Shown here in pieces: positions 25,901 to 36,901 of a stretch of DNA of 64,000 nt. The stretch covers positions 27,569,275 through 27,633,274 of the forward strand of contig NC_030853.1 in the NCBI RefSeq assembly GCF_000208745.1, in the 5' to 3' direction. The position numbers and the translations under genes are program-made. Source of the stretch: Theobroma cacao (taxonomy: Eukaryota > Streptophyta > Magnoliopsida > Malvales > Malvaceae). How positions within the stretch are numbered: position 1 is the first letter of the stretch; every line of letters begins with the position of its first letter. Under the pieces are notes generated by a model. The model was given only the letters and a program-made list of their open reading frames with translations, ran no database searches and was not told where the DNA came from.

Positions 25901-26984
25901 TGAATGGTTTTGTGTGGGGATAAGGTACAAATTTATCATTCTAGTGGGTGATAAATTAAATTTACTGCTCCTCTTTGGGCTAGTGCAATTTTATCAGTAT
26001 TTTTTTAATTTGGGACTAAATTGATAGAAATTTAATGGGAAAAGAATATTATGCGAGTGAATTTGGTTCAAAATATGTGTATTTAATTCTCTTCTTGTAA
26101 TATACTGGAGCAATTGTTGTTTTCATCTATCGCATGGCAACGTGTCTTCTCCTTTAAGTTCATGTTTTGATTGTATTCCTATTTGATTCTCTGGTTGCGT
26201 AAATTCAATACCATGCTAAATGTGATCATATTGACATAATGCAGCTCAGGACAGAAAAGAAATGCTGGAAGAAATCATGCGTAGAGGGACAAGCTCACTT
26301 GGAACAGACGTGCCAAGTGAGAGAGAAATCAACCGGCTTGCAGCTCGTACAGATGAGGAGTTCCGGATGTTTGAGCAAATGGACGAGGAAAGAAGACTGA
26401 AGGAGAATTATAGGTCTCGACTCATGGACGAACATGAGGTACCTGAGTGGGTATATGAACTTAACAATGATGATGGGAAGGCCAAAGCCTTAGAAAATAA
26501 CAATGTTGAATTAGGGAAGCGAAAAAGGAAGGGGGGAAATTATTATCCGGATACATTGAGTGACTTACAGTTTATGAAGGCTGTGGAAAATGCAGAAGAC
26601 ATGGCAAAAACGTTATCAAGTAAAAGAAAGAGAAAAGACCATCTTCCTCCTGGGGCCAATGAATCTGCAAGTAATAACGTGGGAGTAGAGAAAAAGGTAT
26701 TAGAATATAGGAACGAGAATGTACCGGCAGTAAGCGAGGGAACCAGTGAAGATACCTACGGTTCAGCTCCGAAGACACTCAAGTCCAATGGTGAAACGAA
26801 TGAGAAACCCAAATACCCTGGTGTGGAAAAATCTGAACATCAGGGTGTTGGAGGAAGTTCCTGGAATGAGCGAATAATTACATGGAATACACATAAGAAG
26901 AAGAGATCAAGCTATGTCGTCCCAACTTCTTCATCAGATTCAAGAGGGCAGAATTCCAGTGGAAGAGGAAATGGATGGGCGTGA
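17714..26984 (+). CDS. CHR12/CHR23-like: SWI2/SNF2 chromatin-remodelling ATPase, CHR12/CHR23 type
   Basis: Catalytic subunit of a SWI/SNF-class remodeller of the plant MINUSCULE (CHR12/CHR23) subgroup, which controls meristem maintenance and stress-induced growth arrest. Twelve exons join in frame: 17714-17956, 18874-19030, 19259-19323, 19716-19904, 20529-20678, 21636-22031, 22644-22903, 23085-23303, 24243-24450, 24530-24683, 25124-25726, 26245-26984. The product is 1127 aa, against about 1060-1100 in Arabidopsis. Residues about 205-340 match an HSA and post-HSA region (actin-related protein binding). Helicase motifs: [10 protein letters not shown] (436-445), DEGH (541-544), LTGTPIQN (569-576), [15 protein letters not shown] (797-811), [12 protein letters not shown] (826-837). 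A SnAC-like segment follows at about 882-960, then a basic tail. There is no bromodomain, as expected for this subgroup. All ATPase residues look intact. Whether it is CHR12 or CHR23 cannot be said, because those duplicated within the Arabidopsis lineage. Confidence 0.94.
18620..18635. repeat. Poly-C run in CHR12/23 intron 1
   Basis: Sixteen consecutive C residues. A run this long is error-prone in sequencing, so its exact length should not be trusted. Confidence 0.9.
20006..20131 (+). repeat. 68-bp tandem duplication in CHR12/23 intron 4
   Basis: Two copies (20006-20063 and 20074-20131, period 68) share a 58-base core that begins GTAGTTCAACCTCATGG and ends TTTAGTAT, with one mismatch. The near-identity points to a recent local duplication. 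Confidence 0.9.
22939..22976. repeat. TC microsatellite in CHR12/23 intron 7
   Basis: A run of TC dinucleotides interrupted once, starting 36 bases after the donor site at 22904. It may act as a pyrimidine-rich intronic tract. The length is probably polymorphic. Confidence 0.85.
23744..23757. repeat. Poly-G run in CHR12/23 intron 8
   Basis: Fourteen G residues in a row, then TGG. Like the poly-C run upstream, its length is doubtful. Confidence 0.85.
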
Positions 26985-27837
26985 TGTAAATTTCCTGCTC
27001 AAGCAGCAGTGGCCTTCCGGGATGATCCTCGTCACTCTGGGTAGAGATGGATTTATCCTAGGAAAAAAAACACCTTGGTAGTAGTACTCTGTGTATCTAC
27101 CAAGCTTAGGAAGAGTTTTAATTTTGCCCTCATTGTAATTCAATTAGCATTCTACTTTAAAAATTTGATTCATGTTAATATCGCATAATTAATGAGCACT
27201 GTTTCTTAAGAAATTTTTACTTTCTCGAAAAAAAAATAGTGTTTATTGGTAATAAGAACAAATTTTATTTAGTGGTGACACCTTCTACACGATTAATAAT
27301 CTCATTGAAATTAAAATAAATAAATGAAGTTTTAATTGTTCCATAATATATATATATATATATTTTTATTTATTTATTTATTCATGATGCTATAAAATTC
27401 ACTTCTTGATAATTGTGGAGTGTAAACAATTGAAGTTGGCCAGCTGATTTTGGAGATTAAATGTTTCTCTTATCAAGGAACATAACAAAGGTCCTTTCGA
27501 GTGGGATTGAAGAGGAAAATACAAAGAACTAAAAAACAAAAAGATGCAGTGACGAATAAAACATCAGATCTCAAGCATCATTAGAGGTAAATATATGACC
27601 AAGAAAAGATTGGGCTATCACCATTGAAAGACATAAAAAGTTTTGGAAGTTCCAAACATACCCTAACGAAATAAATAGAAAACGACAATCCTACAGAAAC
27701 TTAACCTGCTAAAAGACTGCCCTGCTCGGTAAAATTCAGCTGAGCAATGAATTCTACTAGTTATTAAAGTTCTGAAGGATTCTAAAGCAGCAGAAGCTGA
27801 GGAATTCTATAACTTAAAAGGAAGAACTAAGAGAAAT
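26985..27837. other. Convergent spacer between CHR12/23 and RanGAP
   Basis: The 3' flanks of two genes transcribed toward each other. A TA repeat followed by TTTATTTATTTA lies near 27345-27382. There is no ORF of interest. Confidence 0.6.
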
Positions 27838-29451
27838 TTATTCTTCTTGACTAACTTCAAGGTTCTTCATTTTAGATTCCAATTCATCCTCATTAGCTTC
27901 ACCCTCTCCAGATTCTTCGTCATCATCTCCTCCTTCAGGATCATTCTCATCCAAGGAGCCAAGCATGTCAGGAGACTTCTTGAATATCTCCTTCACCTCA
28001 TCAATACCATCATCAGAGATGATGTTTTCATTGATGTTCAACAACATAAACCCAGGTTTCTGAATAACTACCTGAGCCAAATGTCGAGCCCCAGCCCTTC
28101 TTATAAAATTGGAGCTCATAACAACTTCCTTTAAAAGGGTATGGCCTTCTTCCAAAGCCTTACTTACTTGGATAGTACCCTCATCCTTGAGTTCATTCTC
28201 AGCCAAGTTCAACTTGGTTAGATGCTGCTTTGCTGCTATACAAGCAGCTATACTAGGAGCAGCATCGGCCGTTACGTCATTTCCAGCCATTTCCAATACT
28301 TCAAGGGAAGGAGCCGATTCCTTTAGAGCATTGGCTACAGCAATCGCACCCTCATCTTCCAAGTTGAGATAACTCAAGTATATTTCCACCAGATCCACAT
28401 GCTTTGGAAGAGCTTTACTCAGTGCAACTCCACCTTCCACACCAAACATGTTGTCCCGCAGGTCAAGCTTCTTTAAATGGCTACAAGACTCAAGTGCTTC
28501 CGATAAGGCAACTCCTCCTTCTGAACCAACCCTTGTAGAGGAGCATCTGAAATCCTCCAATACAGGAGAGCGCTTGACAACCTCCGAAATTGCAAGTGCA
28601 CCCGCATCGCCTGTCATATTATTATGAAAGTGAAGGACCTTCAACTTCTCTGTAGAGGGAATCAATTCACAAATGGCTCTGGCAGCTTCCTCTGAAATAC
28701 CATCATTCATTAAATATAGCTCCTCCAGGCAACTCTGTGATTTCAAAAGAGCACCAAAAGCCCTGACACCCTTCTCACCTAAGGCATTGTTTGAGAGGTT
28801 AAGAGACTTCAAAACACTACCCTCCAACGCAGCAGAAAATATTTTCATAACTTCGAGAGCCTCTGCCTCTGGTCTTCCAGCAATAAAGTCTGACAAGTCA
28901 GCTTCTTTCAACTGATTCTTAAGGGAAACCAAAATGGGCTCAGCAACACGGGCGGCGCCTAAACCAAAGCTTCTATTACTAAAGCATATCTTGGTGTAAC
29001 AATTTCCAGGTTCCTTTAATGGCCTTAAAAGATTCTCAGCCTCCTCTGCCTCAATAAAAGCCCGTTGCTCTTTAGATATATCAAAGAAGGTTTCAGAGGA
29101 AGTATCTTTGTCAGATGCCAACTCCTTCTCCTCCTTCGCTGCAGGCCCTCTTTTAAGAACTTCCAGCAAAAGTTTACTACATTCCTTGGCATAAAGCTGC
29201 ACTGCAGCACCTCCATCACCATCCGGCTCCCTATCATACTGTTCATTCGCTGTGTTAAAAGCTATATCCTCAATTTTCTCAGCATTCTCCTCAGCCTCTT
29301 CTTTGTTAAGAGCACCATACTTCTGGGTGAATATAGAATTACTTGTGAGATTGTTTGTCAAGCGTTGCACAAGTACCTGCCGTGTGCTTTCGCTAGGGGG
29401 CCAAAGCTTAATTGAAAATGGCCTGCGTTGTGAATTTGTTGTAGAATCCAT
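27838..29451 (-). CDS. RANGAP: Ran GTPase-activating protein with WPP domain
   Basis: Stimulates GTP hydrolysis by Ran on the cytoplasmic side of the nuclear envelope and so drives nucleocytoplasmic transport; in plants it also marks the division plane. One coding exon encodes 537 aa, against 535 and 545 in the Arabidopsis proteins. The reading frame stays open upstream to 29589, but I start at the ATG at 29451, which opens MDSTTNSQRRPFSIKLWPPS; the upstream part is intron-derived. The plant-specific WPP domain (WPP at 17-19, about residues 11-110) targets the nuclear envelope. About 165-480 is a series of leucine-rich repeats of the RanGAP type, and about 495-520 is a highly acidic tail (GGDDDEESGEGE). 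A leader exon lies beyond a 1.1 kb intron (29473-30587). Gene order suggests At5g19320 (RANGAP2) as counterpart. Confidence 0.94.
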   Translation of the reverse strand: MDSTTNSQRRPFSIKLWPPSESTRQVLVQRLTNNLTSNSIFTQKYGALNKEEAEENAEKIEDIAFNTANEQYDREPDGDGGAAVQLYAKECSKLLLEVLKRGPAAKEEKELASDKDTSSETFFDISKEQRAFIEAEEAENLLRPLKEPGNCYTKICFSNRSFGLGAARVAEPILVSLKNQLKEADLSDFIAGRPEAEALEVMKIFSAALEGSVLKSLNLSNNALGEKGVRAFGALLKSQSCLEELYLMNDGISEEAARAICELIPSTEKLKVLHFHNNMTGDAGALAISEVVKRSPVLEDFRCSSTRVGSEGGVALSEALESCSHLKKLDLRDNMFGVEGGVALSKALPKHVDLVEIYLSYLNLEDEGAIAVANALKESAPSLEVLEMAGNDVTADAAPSIAACIAAKQHLTKLNLAENELKDEGTIQVSKALEEGHTLLKEVVMSSNFIRRAGARHLAQVVIQKPGFMLLNINENIISDDGIDEVKEIFKKSPDMLGSLDENDPEGGDDDEESGEGEANEDELESKMKNLEVSQEE

Positions 29452-29472
29452 CACAGAACCTAAGAAATCCGG

Positions 29473-30587
29473 CTGCAAATACTTAATGGCCTCAGTAAAT
29501 ATTAAAATAAAGATATTACAATACACTAATGCAGAAAAATTATAAACAAGCAACATGTGAGGATTCTTAAGTTTCACATTGTTCAACAAATTTTCAGAAA
29601 GAAAACTGCAATATTGATCAGAAACTTCCTCAAAATCTGGAAATGCAAGTCAAATACATACATGTGTATGTATGTATCTTTTTACATACATACATTCATC
29701 CGCGTGTATGTACGTATGTATCTTTTCACATACATGCATACATACATGTGTATGCATGTATCTTTTCACATACAAACGCACGATAACAAAATTAGACCTT
29801 CATTTGCAATCACCAAAACAAACTCTAAGTCCTTTTTTTTCAACGATAAGAATAATAATAAAAAGAGTCAGAATAAGAGCCCAAAAAAAGTCCTTTTAGC
29901 AAGAATCTGAAAATTCAAAATCCCATAAATTTAAAGTTCAAGTCCATCGCTTACAAAACAACAACAAGTCAACAACAACTTAAAACTTCATTTTCCTCTT
30001 CCGGGGAAGTTTAAGTTTAAGTTTAAATTTTAAATCTTTTCAATAAATTCATTAACATGACACAAAAAAAAGTTAAAAGAAAAACCCAATGGTATTTCTC
30101 TTCCAATTATTTAATTAAAGAAGGAAACTAAGCAAAGAAAATTTTTTTAAAAAAGAAGAAAACAGCAATCATTTGTTTATTTCGTGCAGCGGTTTACCAG
30201 AGAATTGAATCAAAATAAATAAAACAATAAATATAAGGAAAAACAAGACTAACCATATCGAAAACACAAGATCTAAGACAGAAAATAAAAATGTTTTTTT
30301 CCTAATATTGAACACTAAATAAGAATAAAAAAAAACAAACAAACAAACAAACTTTCAACAATAAAATCAGCATAACAACAGTTCAAACATTCCCATAAAT
30401 GTAGCAGATCTGAAGGAAAAAAAATAAAACATCAAAAAACCCGAAAAAAAAAAAGCAGAGAGATTGATTAGAAGCCGTCAAAGGAATTTTGAAAACAGAA
30501 AAGTTACGACGAGGAAGTTAACAGTAACGGAACCCTAGACATATCAAACGGAAGAAACGAGAAGTTAATGTAAAAGAAAAGAATTAC
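29473..30587 (-). other. 5'-leader intron of RanGAP
   Basis: On the minus strand a CGCG/GTAATTCTTT donor at 30587 and a TTTGCAG/CCGG acceptor ending at 29473 bound an intron of about 1.1 kb, finishing 21 bases before the start codon. The exon beyond it (about 30588-30720) is a CT-rich leader. Long leader introns often raise expression in plant housekeeping genes. The splice sites are predicted, not observed. Confidence 0.65.
29657..29776. repeat. Imperfect hairpin-forming repeat in the RanGAP leader intron
   Basis: Three degenerate units combine TGTATGTATGTATC-like and TTTTCACATACA-like halves. Each half can pair with the next, so the tract can fold into successive hairpins on either strand. 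It is probably a microsatellite that grew by slippage. Confidence 0.75.
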
Positions 30588-30739
30588 CGCGTTGATTTCT
30601 CTTTTCTCTGATTTCTTCTTTTGTTTTCTTGGTTTGAATCAGTTATTTTAGTTTGAGAGAAGGAGAAACGAGAGAGAGAGTGAGAGTAAGAGAGTGAGAG
30701 TGTGAGTGTGGAGGTAAGAGAAAAGAAAAGAAAGTAAAA

Positions 30740-33700
30740 GCCAAGGAGAAATGAAAGAAACGTTACTACTTTTTAGGTTCTTTTGGGAATGATTAATTTG
30801 GGGATTATGGTTTAAAGTGTGCATCTCTCTTTCGGGTGTTTGGAAACGCATTTAAAAATGTTCCTGTTAAGGATTGACTTGATGATACCAAAATCAGGTA
30901 ATAACTAATACAAACCTCGTTTCGCAAACAACTTACATCAAAAAGGAAAACCAAAAACAAATATAGGATTCAATAATTGATTGGGTTGGGAAGCAGAGGG
31001 GAAGATAGAAACCCAGCAAAACCGTGCAGGAAGTGCCCCCCTCCCACTCCCCCATTGTCCCCAATCAAAGAGTTGTTTACCAAAGGACAAAAATGTAAGC
31101 TGAGATGGGTGAATTATAGTATAAATGTGGGCACCTAAACTGCACATGGCCACTGCTTCAGTGTCACAATCTTTCTTATCAGCAGGGATTTTGGCTTTTT
31201 ATTATGTGCAGAGGGCAGAAGGGTTTGGTAGTTTTCGTAGTACTGGACTAAAAATGGACCCCCATTCTCAGTGGTTGGCAACCACCAAAGGAAAATGGTA
31301 AAAGGTTGCCATGATTGCAGCCATTATTCAGCCTTGTTACAATCTTTCTGTGTTTTACTTTACTGCTCGTGATACTAGTATTAATGTTCAAATAATATAA
31401 TTATTAATGCATTTTATGCATGAAATAGTTGGGTTTGCCGGCAACTAGCTAGCTAGAATTTGTTTGCCTCTTGAGAAAAAGGGGAAAAAAGGGGAAAGTT
31501 GAAGGATTGATGAGGTTTTGTTCCTACAGTTTTGTCCTATTTATAAAGTTTCAAGCTAGTCAAGGAAGCAATAAAGCAGACAGGAGGATCTCCTAATAAA
31601 AGTAAACAAGATCTTCATTAAAATGCCAACGACTTAATTAGCTTAGATGTTAAATAGCATGGCAAGTTTTCTACCTTTGTCATTTTTCCATTTTATCAGT
31701 ACCAGCCACTAGCCAGGCAGGTGCGATGTGAAATCTTTAAAGTTCAAACCGTCTAGGTTGTACAACAGTTTTTCACTTGTTCTTGTATCATCAAAATTAT
31801 GATTGACGCAAAAGCAATGAAGGGACACATGAGGAACATAATAGACCCCACCAAATTACTTTGCTGGTAACTGTTCAATTAACAACTGAACTTAACACTC
31901 TCTCATTGAGCTACTCGGAAACAAAGGAGACTCAAAATCTTTCAACCAACCTAGTATCATGTCAACATTGGTACATCTCCCATTGGCCATTGCCATGATC
32001 AGCTGGGTCAGCTTTTCCACCGTTTCCAGATGGAAAGCTAGCCTCCAGGTCCAGGCACCACCGATAATTTCAGTCGCCCAGCTTTTCATCTAGGAAATAC
32101 TGCGAGGTAACAGATTCAACAGCTCAATTTAGGAAATATCAACCACATTGTTTTGGTTAGTGCCGTAAGACAGCCATTCGTAGATTTTTAGCAAGAAGGA
32201 GGGGGGACAGAAACTTGAGCCCCTTTACGGGCTCCATGCAGCACCGTAATAACTATTTGTTCATTCGATCGTTTATTTAGTTTCCAAAGAAAAATATCAA
32301 AAAGGGCAAATAGCCCATTAGAGAGCTCGTGGTCATAGTGCTTTTGCCATTCATTTTTCTTCCTATTTGTGCTCCAAACTAGCCCTTGGGCCTTGGGCCA
32401 TAGGCACTGAGCTATGGGTTGGATATGTCACTTTAACGTAATTTCAAAGACCAGGCAAATCCAATTATTTTCTCAATGCCAGTTTCGAGCTCAAACCTGC
32501 AAACAACTTCACATATTCATTTTCTTTTATGAACATATATTCAATCATGAAAAGATCCAGAATTGGCTTGAAACAAGATGACTTCTGCAACATGGACGCC
32601 GAGCTTCAATAGAGAAGACAACTGAACAGGATCACTTTACAACTAAAGGCTTATTTCAAGGGATGAAAGTACAAACTCCAAATGGAGAGGACACCGCTGG
32701 CTAGACCACAAGAAAATGCTAATATCTGAAATTCTTCATGCTCAATGAGTTTAACTGGAGTAAGAGCAGAGTTAATTATTTGTTTGAGCTCTATTACATT
32801 AGCCAGAGGCATCATAAACGAAAGGAAAATAGGGAAAGATATCAATACACCCATCTAAAACATGGGCACAGGTTGACATGCAGAACTGCAAGTGCATCAG
32901 CTTTTCAATTCTTGGCAAGTTTAGACAAGCTGCATTTGTATTACAACTAGCAAAACAAAACGCATCTAAATCTCATTTCCACTACCATTAAAGTAACGGC
33001 AATCTCAAAATATACAAGGAACTCGACATGATCATCTAACATTGTTAACTAACAAACAAACCAAATTTTAAAGGGTAATCATGTCAAGAAATGCTTAAGC
33101 AAACTACAACAAGTATGCTGCAATTCCTAACCATGAGATGAACAAACATGTAGCATCTAACTCAAAGTAACCAGACACATTCATGATTCACCAATGCCTT
33201 GTAAATTCAATATGTCTAGCAAAGCAACTAGAGCTATGAATTTCAATCTTCACCAATGCTCCAACAGAGCAACTAAAAATTGAATCTTGTCAAGTCACCT
33301 TGTAAAAATTTATAAGAATGAAATAGATCATCTATCCTAACAAGACACTAAAAGGACTTAAATAATTTCTGGAATAACCATGAGAATTATTCTCTAAACA
33401 AATCAAACACCGATGAGGTTAAGGACTAATTCCTACGGTACAAAACTACTGAAAGCAGCTGCAACTACATGAATTCCGTACTGTTGTCCTAAAATAACTG
33501 CACTGCAACAATGTCATAAAAACCCATTTTCAATCAAAGAAAAGCACAACAATAACAAAATATTCAAGACAAAGCTACTCTTAATTCAACAAAAATACTA
33601 TAAAATCCCATAGCAAAACTTTAAAATAATACCCCTAAGATTCAACAACTTTAAATTCAAAGCAACAATAACATAGCATTTAAATAGCCCAAAAGACCAT

Positions 33701-33791
33701 TGTTTTAAACCTTAAACCATACTCTAAAGTACCAAAAATAACACCACAAAAAGTGAACCTCCCTATCTCTCTCTCTTTTGTGTTTCTTTCT
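30740..33791. other. Gene desert between RanGAP and RPS16
   Basis: About 3 kb with no ORF I can support. A 65-codon minus-strand ORF at 31892-32089 has no recognised motif. The RanGAP promoter lies at the left end and the 3' UTR of RPS16 at the right. The sequence around 32.5-33.7 kb is A-rich on the plus strand without repeats that I could define. Confidence 0.5.
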
Positions 33792-34226
33792 TCAACGGTA
33801 AGATTTCTGAAACCTAGCCCTAGCGCCACGTCCACCGAACTTCTTGGGCTCGCACCTTCTCGGATCCGCAACGAGCAGGGTTCGGTCGTACCTAACCAAG
33901 ATATCCTTAATCTCCTTCTTGCTCTGCTCATCCACAAACTTCTGATAAAACGCCACCAGAGCTTTGGCTATGCTTTGCCTGATTGCGTAAATCTGAGATG
34001 TGTGACCTCCACCTTTGACTCGGATCCTCATGTCGACTCCGGCAAAACGATGTCGTCCGAGGAGGAGGATTGGCTCGTAAGCCTTGTAGCGGAGGATCTC
34101 GGGCTCAACCAACTCTATTGGGCAGCCGTTGATCTTGATTAGGCCACGGCCGCGCTTGCAGTAGGTGACGGCGACGGCTGTTTTCTTGCGGCCGAAGCAT
34201 TGAACGGACTCGACTGGAGCCGCCAT
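33792..34226 (-). CDS. RPS16: 40S ribosomal protein S16 (uS9)
   Basis: Universal small-subunit ribosomal protein uS9, whose C-terminal tail reaches the decoding centre and contacts P-site tRNA. An intronless reading frame encodes 144 aa, a typical plant length. It opens [20 protein letters not shown] and keeps the family features: GRKKTAVA near the start, the [19 protein letters not shown] block in the middle, and the basic [17 protein letters not shown] terminus. The promoter carries the telo-box and site II pair that co-ordinates plant ribosomal protein genes. The intact promoter and complete frame argue against a processed pseudogene. It is not part of the Arabidopsis synteny block I recall, so it was probably inserted here or lost there. 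Confidence 0.97.
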   Translation of the reverse strand: MAAPVESVQCFGRKKTAVAVTYCKRGRGLIKINGCPIELVEPEILRYKAYEPILLLGRHRFAGVDMRIRVKGGGHTSQIYAIRQSIAKALVAFYQKFVDEQSKKEIKDILVRYDRTLLVADPRRCEPKKFGGRGARARFQKSYR

Positions 34227-34227
34227 G

Positions 34228-34238
34228 TTTAGGGTTTT
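34228..34238 (-). promoter_or_regulatory. Telo-box directly before the RPS16 start codon
   Basis: Minus strand AAAACCCTAAA ends one base before the ATG of RPS16. AAACCCTAA telo-boxes are typical of plant ribosomal protein promoters and leaders. A second copy is at 34337-34347. Confidence 0.8.
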
Positions 34239-34336
34239 CGTGAAGCGTTCCTTTGAGTTTAAGAGAAAGTGCGGCTCAAGGGTTGGGAGTAGAGTGTAAT
34301 AAGATATGAGAGTGTGGGTTTTTAGACGGGAAGTCT

Positions 34337-34347
34337 TTTAGGGTTTT
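34337..34347 (-). promoter_or_regulatory. Second telo-box of RPS16
   Basis: AAAACCCTAAA on the minus strand, about 110 bases before the start codon. It sits downstream of three site II motifs, the classic order for translation-apparatus genes. Confidence 0.75.
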
Positions 34348-34402
34348 GATGATGATGATGTGGAATGGACGGCTGTGAATGCGTGGAGGTTGAAATGGCC
34401 GA

Positions 34403-34464
34403 TGGGCCCCTTTTTTGAGTTCATATATTGTTGAAGTTTTGTAAATGGGCTTTATTATTGGGCT
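34403..34464. promoter_or_regulatory. Three site II (TGGGCY) elements of RPS16
   Basis: TGGGCC at 34403-34408, TGGGCT at 34446-34451 and TGGGCT at 34459-34464. Together with the telo-boxes this is the signature of TCP-driven ribosomal protein expression in dividing cells. Confidence 0.7.
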
Positions 34465-34529
34465 CAAGTCCCTTTTAATAAGCATTTTTAAATGTGGGAG
34501 ATGGAGTATGGACCGGACCAATTACAAGA

Positions 34530-35824
34530 AACCCAAAAAAATGTAATTGTTGCCTGAAGGAAAAAAAAAGAAAAGAGTTTATAGCTATTTTAGTAGATTT
34601 ATAATCCTGCAAAATTACAAAAAGAAAATAGTTTTCATTGAATTAAAAAGATATAATAATTTAAAATTTTTTAGAAATATTTAAAAAAATGAACTAAATT
34701 CTTATTTTTCTATTATATTTAATCAAATTCTTATATTTTTATTTTAAATCGAATAAATTTTTATAATTAATAATTGATTAATTATCTATAATCAAAACGT
34801 CACTTATCAATTTTTATATGTAATGACTTGATGTAACACTGGAGGTAGAGGGTAAATATATCACGTCACCATTCAATATGGCATGCTAACATACTACATC
34901 AGCACTATGTGATATAAAATAATATTTAACATTTTAACTAACACAATTAATTAACCGTTAATTATAAAAGTTTATTTGATTTAAAATAAAAATATAAAAA
35001 TTAATTGAACACAATAAAAAAATAAAAACTTATTTGAATTTTTTAAAATAATTTATGATTTTTTAAGTAATATGTCAATTAAAAAATTGTGTTTTTAACA
35101 TCAATAATCGAATGAAAAATTTTCAATGTATTTGAAAAATGAGACATTGACAAATTATATGACTCAATATAAAAAAAAAAGAAAAAAAAGAAAGTAAATA
35201 CATGACAATTTGTTTACATTTTAACGAGCCATGCAACCATTTTTATGAAAAATAAATTATTATGTTACTTGAATTTGGCCACAATGCTTGAATGCTGACA
35301 CTGGCTGGAATGCGTACTTCATTCGAAAATCTTTTTCTTTGAATATTTGATTCTGAAAATTTTTTGCCCAATGCTGCAAAAGAGCCATAAAATAGACTGT
35401 TTTCTCAATACAAAATGGGTTTGCAATTGCCTTGAAGTTAAAGAAACACAACATCTGATGTAATAGGCATGGACAGTTTCAGTCTCAGACTTTGACCTCA
35501 TCTCTGTCGAAAGTTGGTATCAGACCCCGGCATTGAAAAAGGCATTAAATATCAAGACAGTGAATATCTTTAGATTTGTTGGTCTCATATCATAATCGAT
35601 TAGTTTCCGTGTCAAATCTGCCTAACATGTCATGGCATAACTATGACTATTCCAGAAACTGTTAAGTTCTAAGTAAGGGGTAAAAAAAATGAATGCCCAA
35701 AATGGAATTCAGGAAGATCAGATTGAATCAAATAAAAGTGACAGGAAAAGCCATATGCCCATATGTTTATTGATGGCTGTTATTTTACAGATGAAAATCA
35801 CAAACTAAACTGAAGGGGTTGAGA
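34530..35824. other. Spacer between RPS16 and carboxylesterase 1
   Basis: About 1.3 kb of AT-rich sequence. No ORF of interest. The right-hand 200 bases are probably the 3' UTR of the carboxylesterase. Confidence 0.5.
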
Positions 35825-36784
35825 TTAGCTGACAGCAAGAAAAGAGGCCAATCTTTTGATCATTATCTTAGAATTCTCTTTGCCGAAATCCAGTATATGA
35901 AAAGCATGATCCTCTCCCTTCACTTCAAACAGCTCGATTTCTCCTTGCCAACCACTTTCCTTCACTGCATCATAGTACAAAACCCCAAAGTCTCTAAGCT
36001 GATCCTTCTCAGCAACACAAACTAGTAACCTTGAGCAACCGAGTCCCGCTAGGCTCGGCTTTCCAGGGCCAAGAGGGTTGATCAGGGCGTTGTCAATGCC
36101 TCCAGGAGCTGACGGATAAACAAATTCCCAGGCCAAAGTTGGCATGGACTTGTCATGATCAGTACTAGACTCAGAGCCCCAGAAGTAAGGATGGGAAAGG
36201 AAAGCTCCCAAAAGCTTAACCCTACCTTTCAACCCTTCAGCTCCTGCTTGGAGAGCTATGTTATGGACTATATTGCCCCCTGCGCTGTCACCACCAATAA
36301 AGATTCTATCAAAGTCACCATGGTTCAACAACCATGAATCTTTTTTGATTTCATTGTCCAAAGAGTGAGAAGCTACCCATTGAAGAGCAGCCCAGCAATC
36401 TTCATACGCAGCAGGAAGAGGGTGTTCTGGGGCCAGCCTGTACTCTACTGAGACGGCTACAACTCTAGCTTCAGAGACCAAGGCGTTTAGATACCTTTGG
36501 TCAAAGAATGAGAAAGCGGATTCAAGACAAAAGCCGCCGGCATGGAAGTAAGCTAAGATGGGAAGCTTTTCATGGGGTTGAGTGAGTTTTGGGAGGTAAA
36601 GGCGAGCTGAGATCAAAGGGTTGTCTGATATGGTTATGTCTTTTGAAGAGACACCAGTTTCAGGGTCTGGTTCGGGTGACGGTGGCACATATGGAGAGCC
36701 AAAGAGGCGTTCCACTGAGCCATCTTTGTAGAGTTTGATGAGTCCGGGGAGCTCTTTGACTACCTCTTTGGCTGTAGAATCCAT
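35825..36784 (-). CDS. Plant carboxylesterase (CXE family), copy 1
   Basis: Alpha/beta-hydrolase of the plant CXE family, related to Arabidopsis CXE12/CXE13 and 2-hydroxyisoflavanone dehydratase-like proteins; the natural substrate is unknown. Intronless, 319 aa. The frame is open further upstream to 36997, but family homology starts at the ATG at 36784 (MDSTAKEVVKELPG), parallel to MDSLDKEVAIEILP in copy 2. The catalytic serine is in GDSAGG (165-170, Ser167). The Asp is in EKDQLRD (261) and the His in EDHAF (293). The oxyanion motif, HGGGF in copy 2, is HAGGF here (81-85), a single-codon change from Gly to Ala. A 64-bp duplication lies in the likely leader. A broken copy and an intact copy follow upstream on the same strand, so this is a tandem array. 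Confidence 0.9.
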   Translation of the reverse strand: MDSTAKEVVKELPGLIKLYKDGSVERLFGSPYVPPSPEPDPETGVSSKDITISDNPLISARLYLPKLTQPHEKLPILAYFHAGGFCLESAFSFFDQRYLNALVSEARVVAVSVEYRLAPEHPLPAAYEDCWAALQWVASHSLDNEIKKDSWLLNHGDFDRIFIGGDSAGGNIVHNIALQAGAEGLKGRVKLLGAFLSHPYFWGSESSTDHDKSMPTLAWEFVYPSAPGGIDNALINPLGPGKPSLAGLGCSRLLVCVAEKDQLRDFGVLYYDAVKESGWQGEIELFEVKGEDHAFHILDFGKENSKIMIKRLASFLAVS

Positions 36785-36901
36785 TTGGGGTGTAGAGAAG
36801 GGGAGAGACAGAGAGATCTGTGGAGATGTTGGTTGCAAGTAGGAAGATGAATAATGATCAATCCTAGGCCACGAGAGGAAATTACGATATAAGAAGAAAG
36901 T

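Noticed and set aside
29452..29589. Upstream extension of the RanGAP frame with a hydrophobic stretch
   Set aside because: It crosses the predicted leader-intron acceptor at 29473, and family proteins start at the MDSTT-type methionine.
31892..32089. 65-codon minus-strand ORF in the gene desert
   Set aside because: No motif, no splice partners and no recognisable family.
33753..34142. 129-codon plus-strand ORF over RPS16
   Set aside because: Antisense shadow of the conserved ribosomal protein frame.
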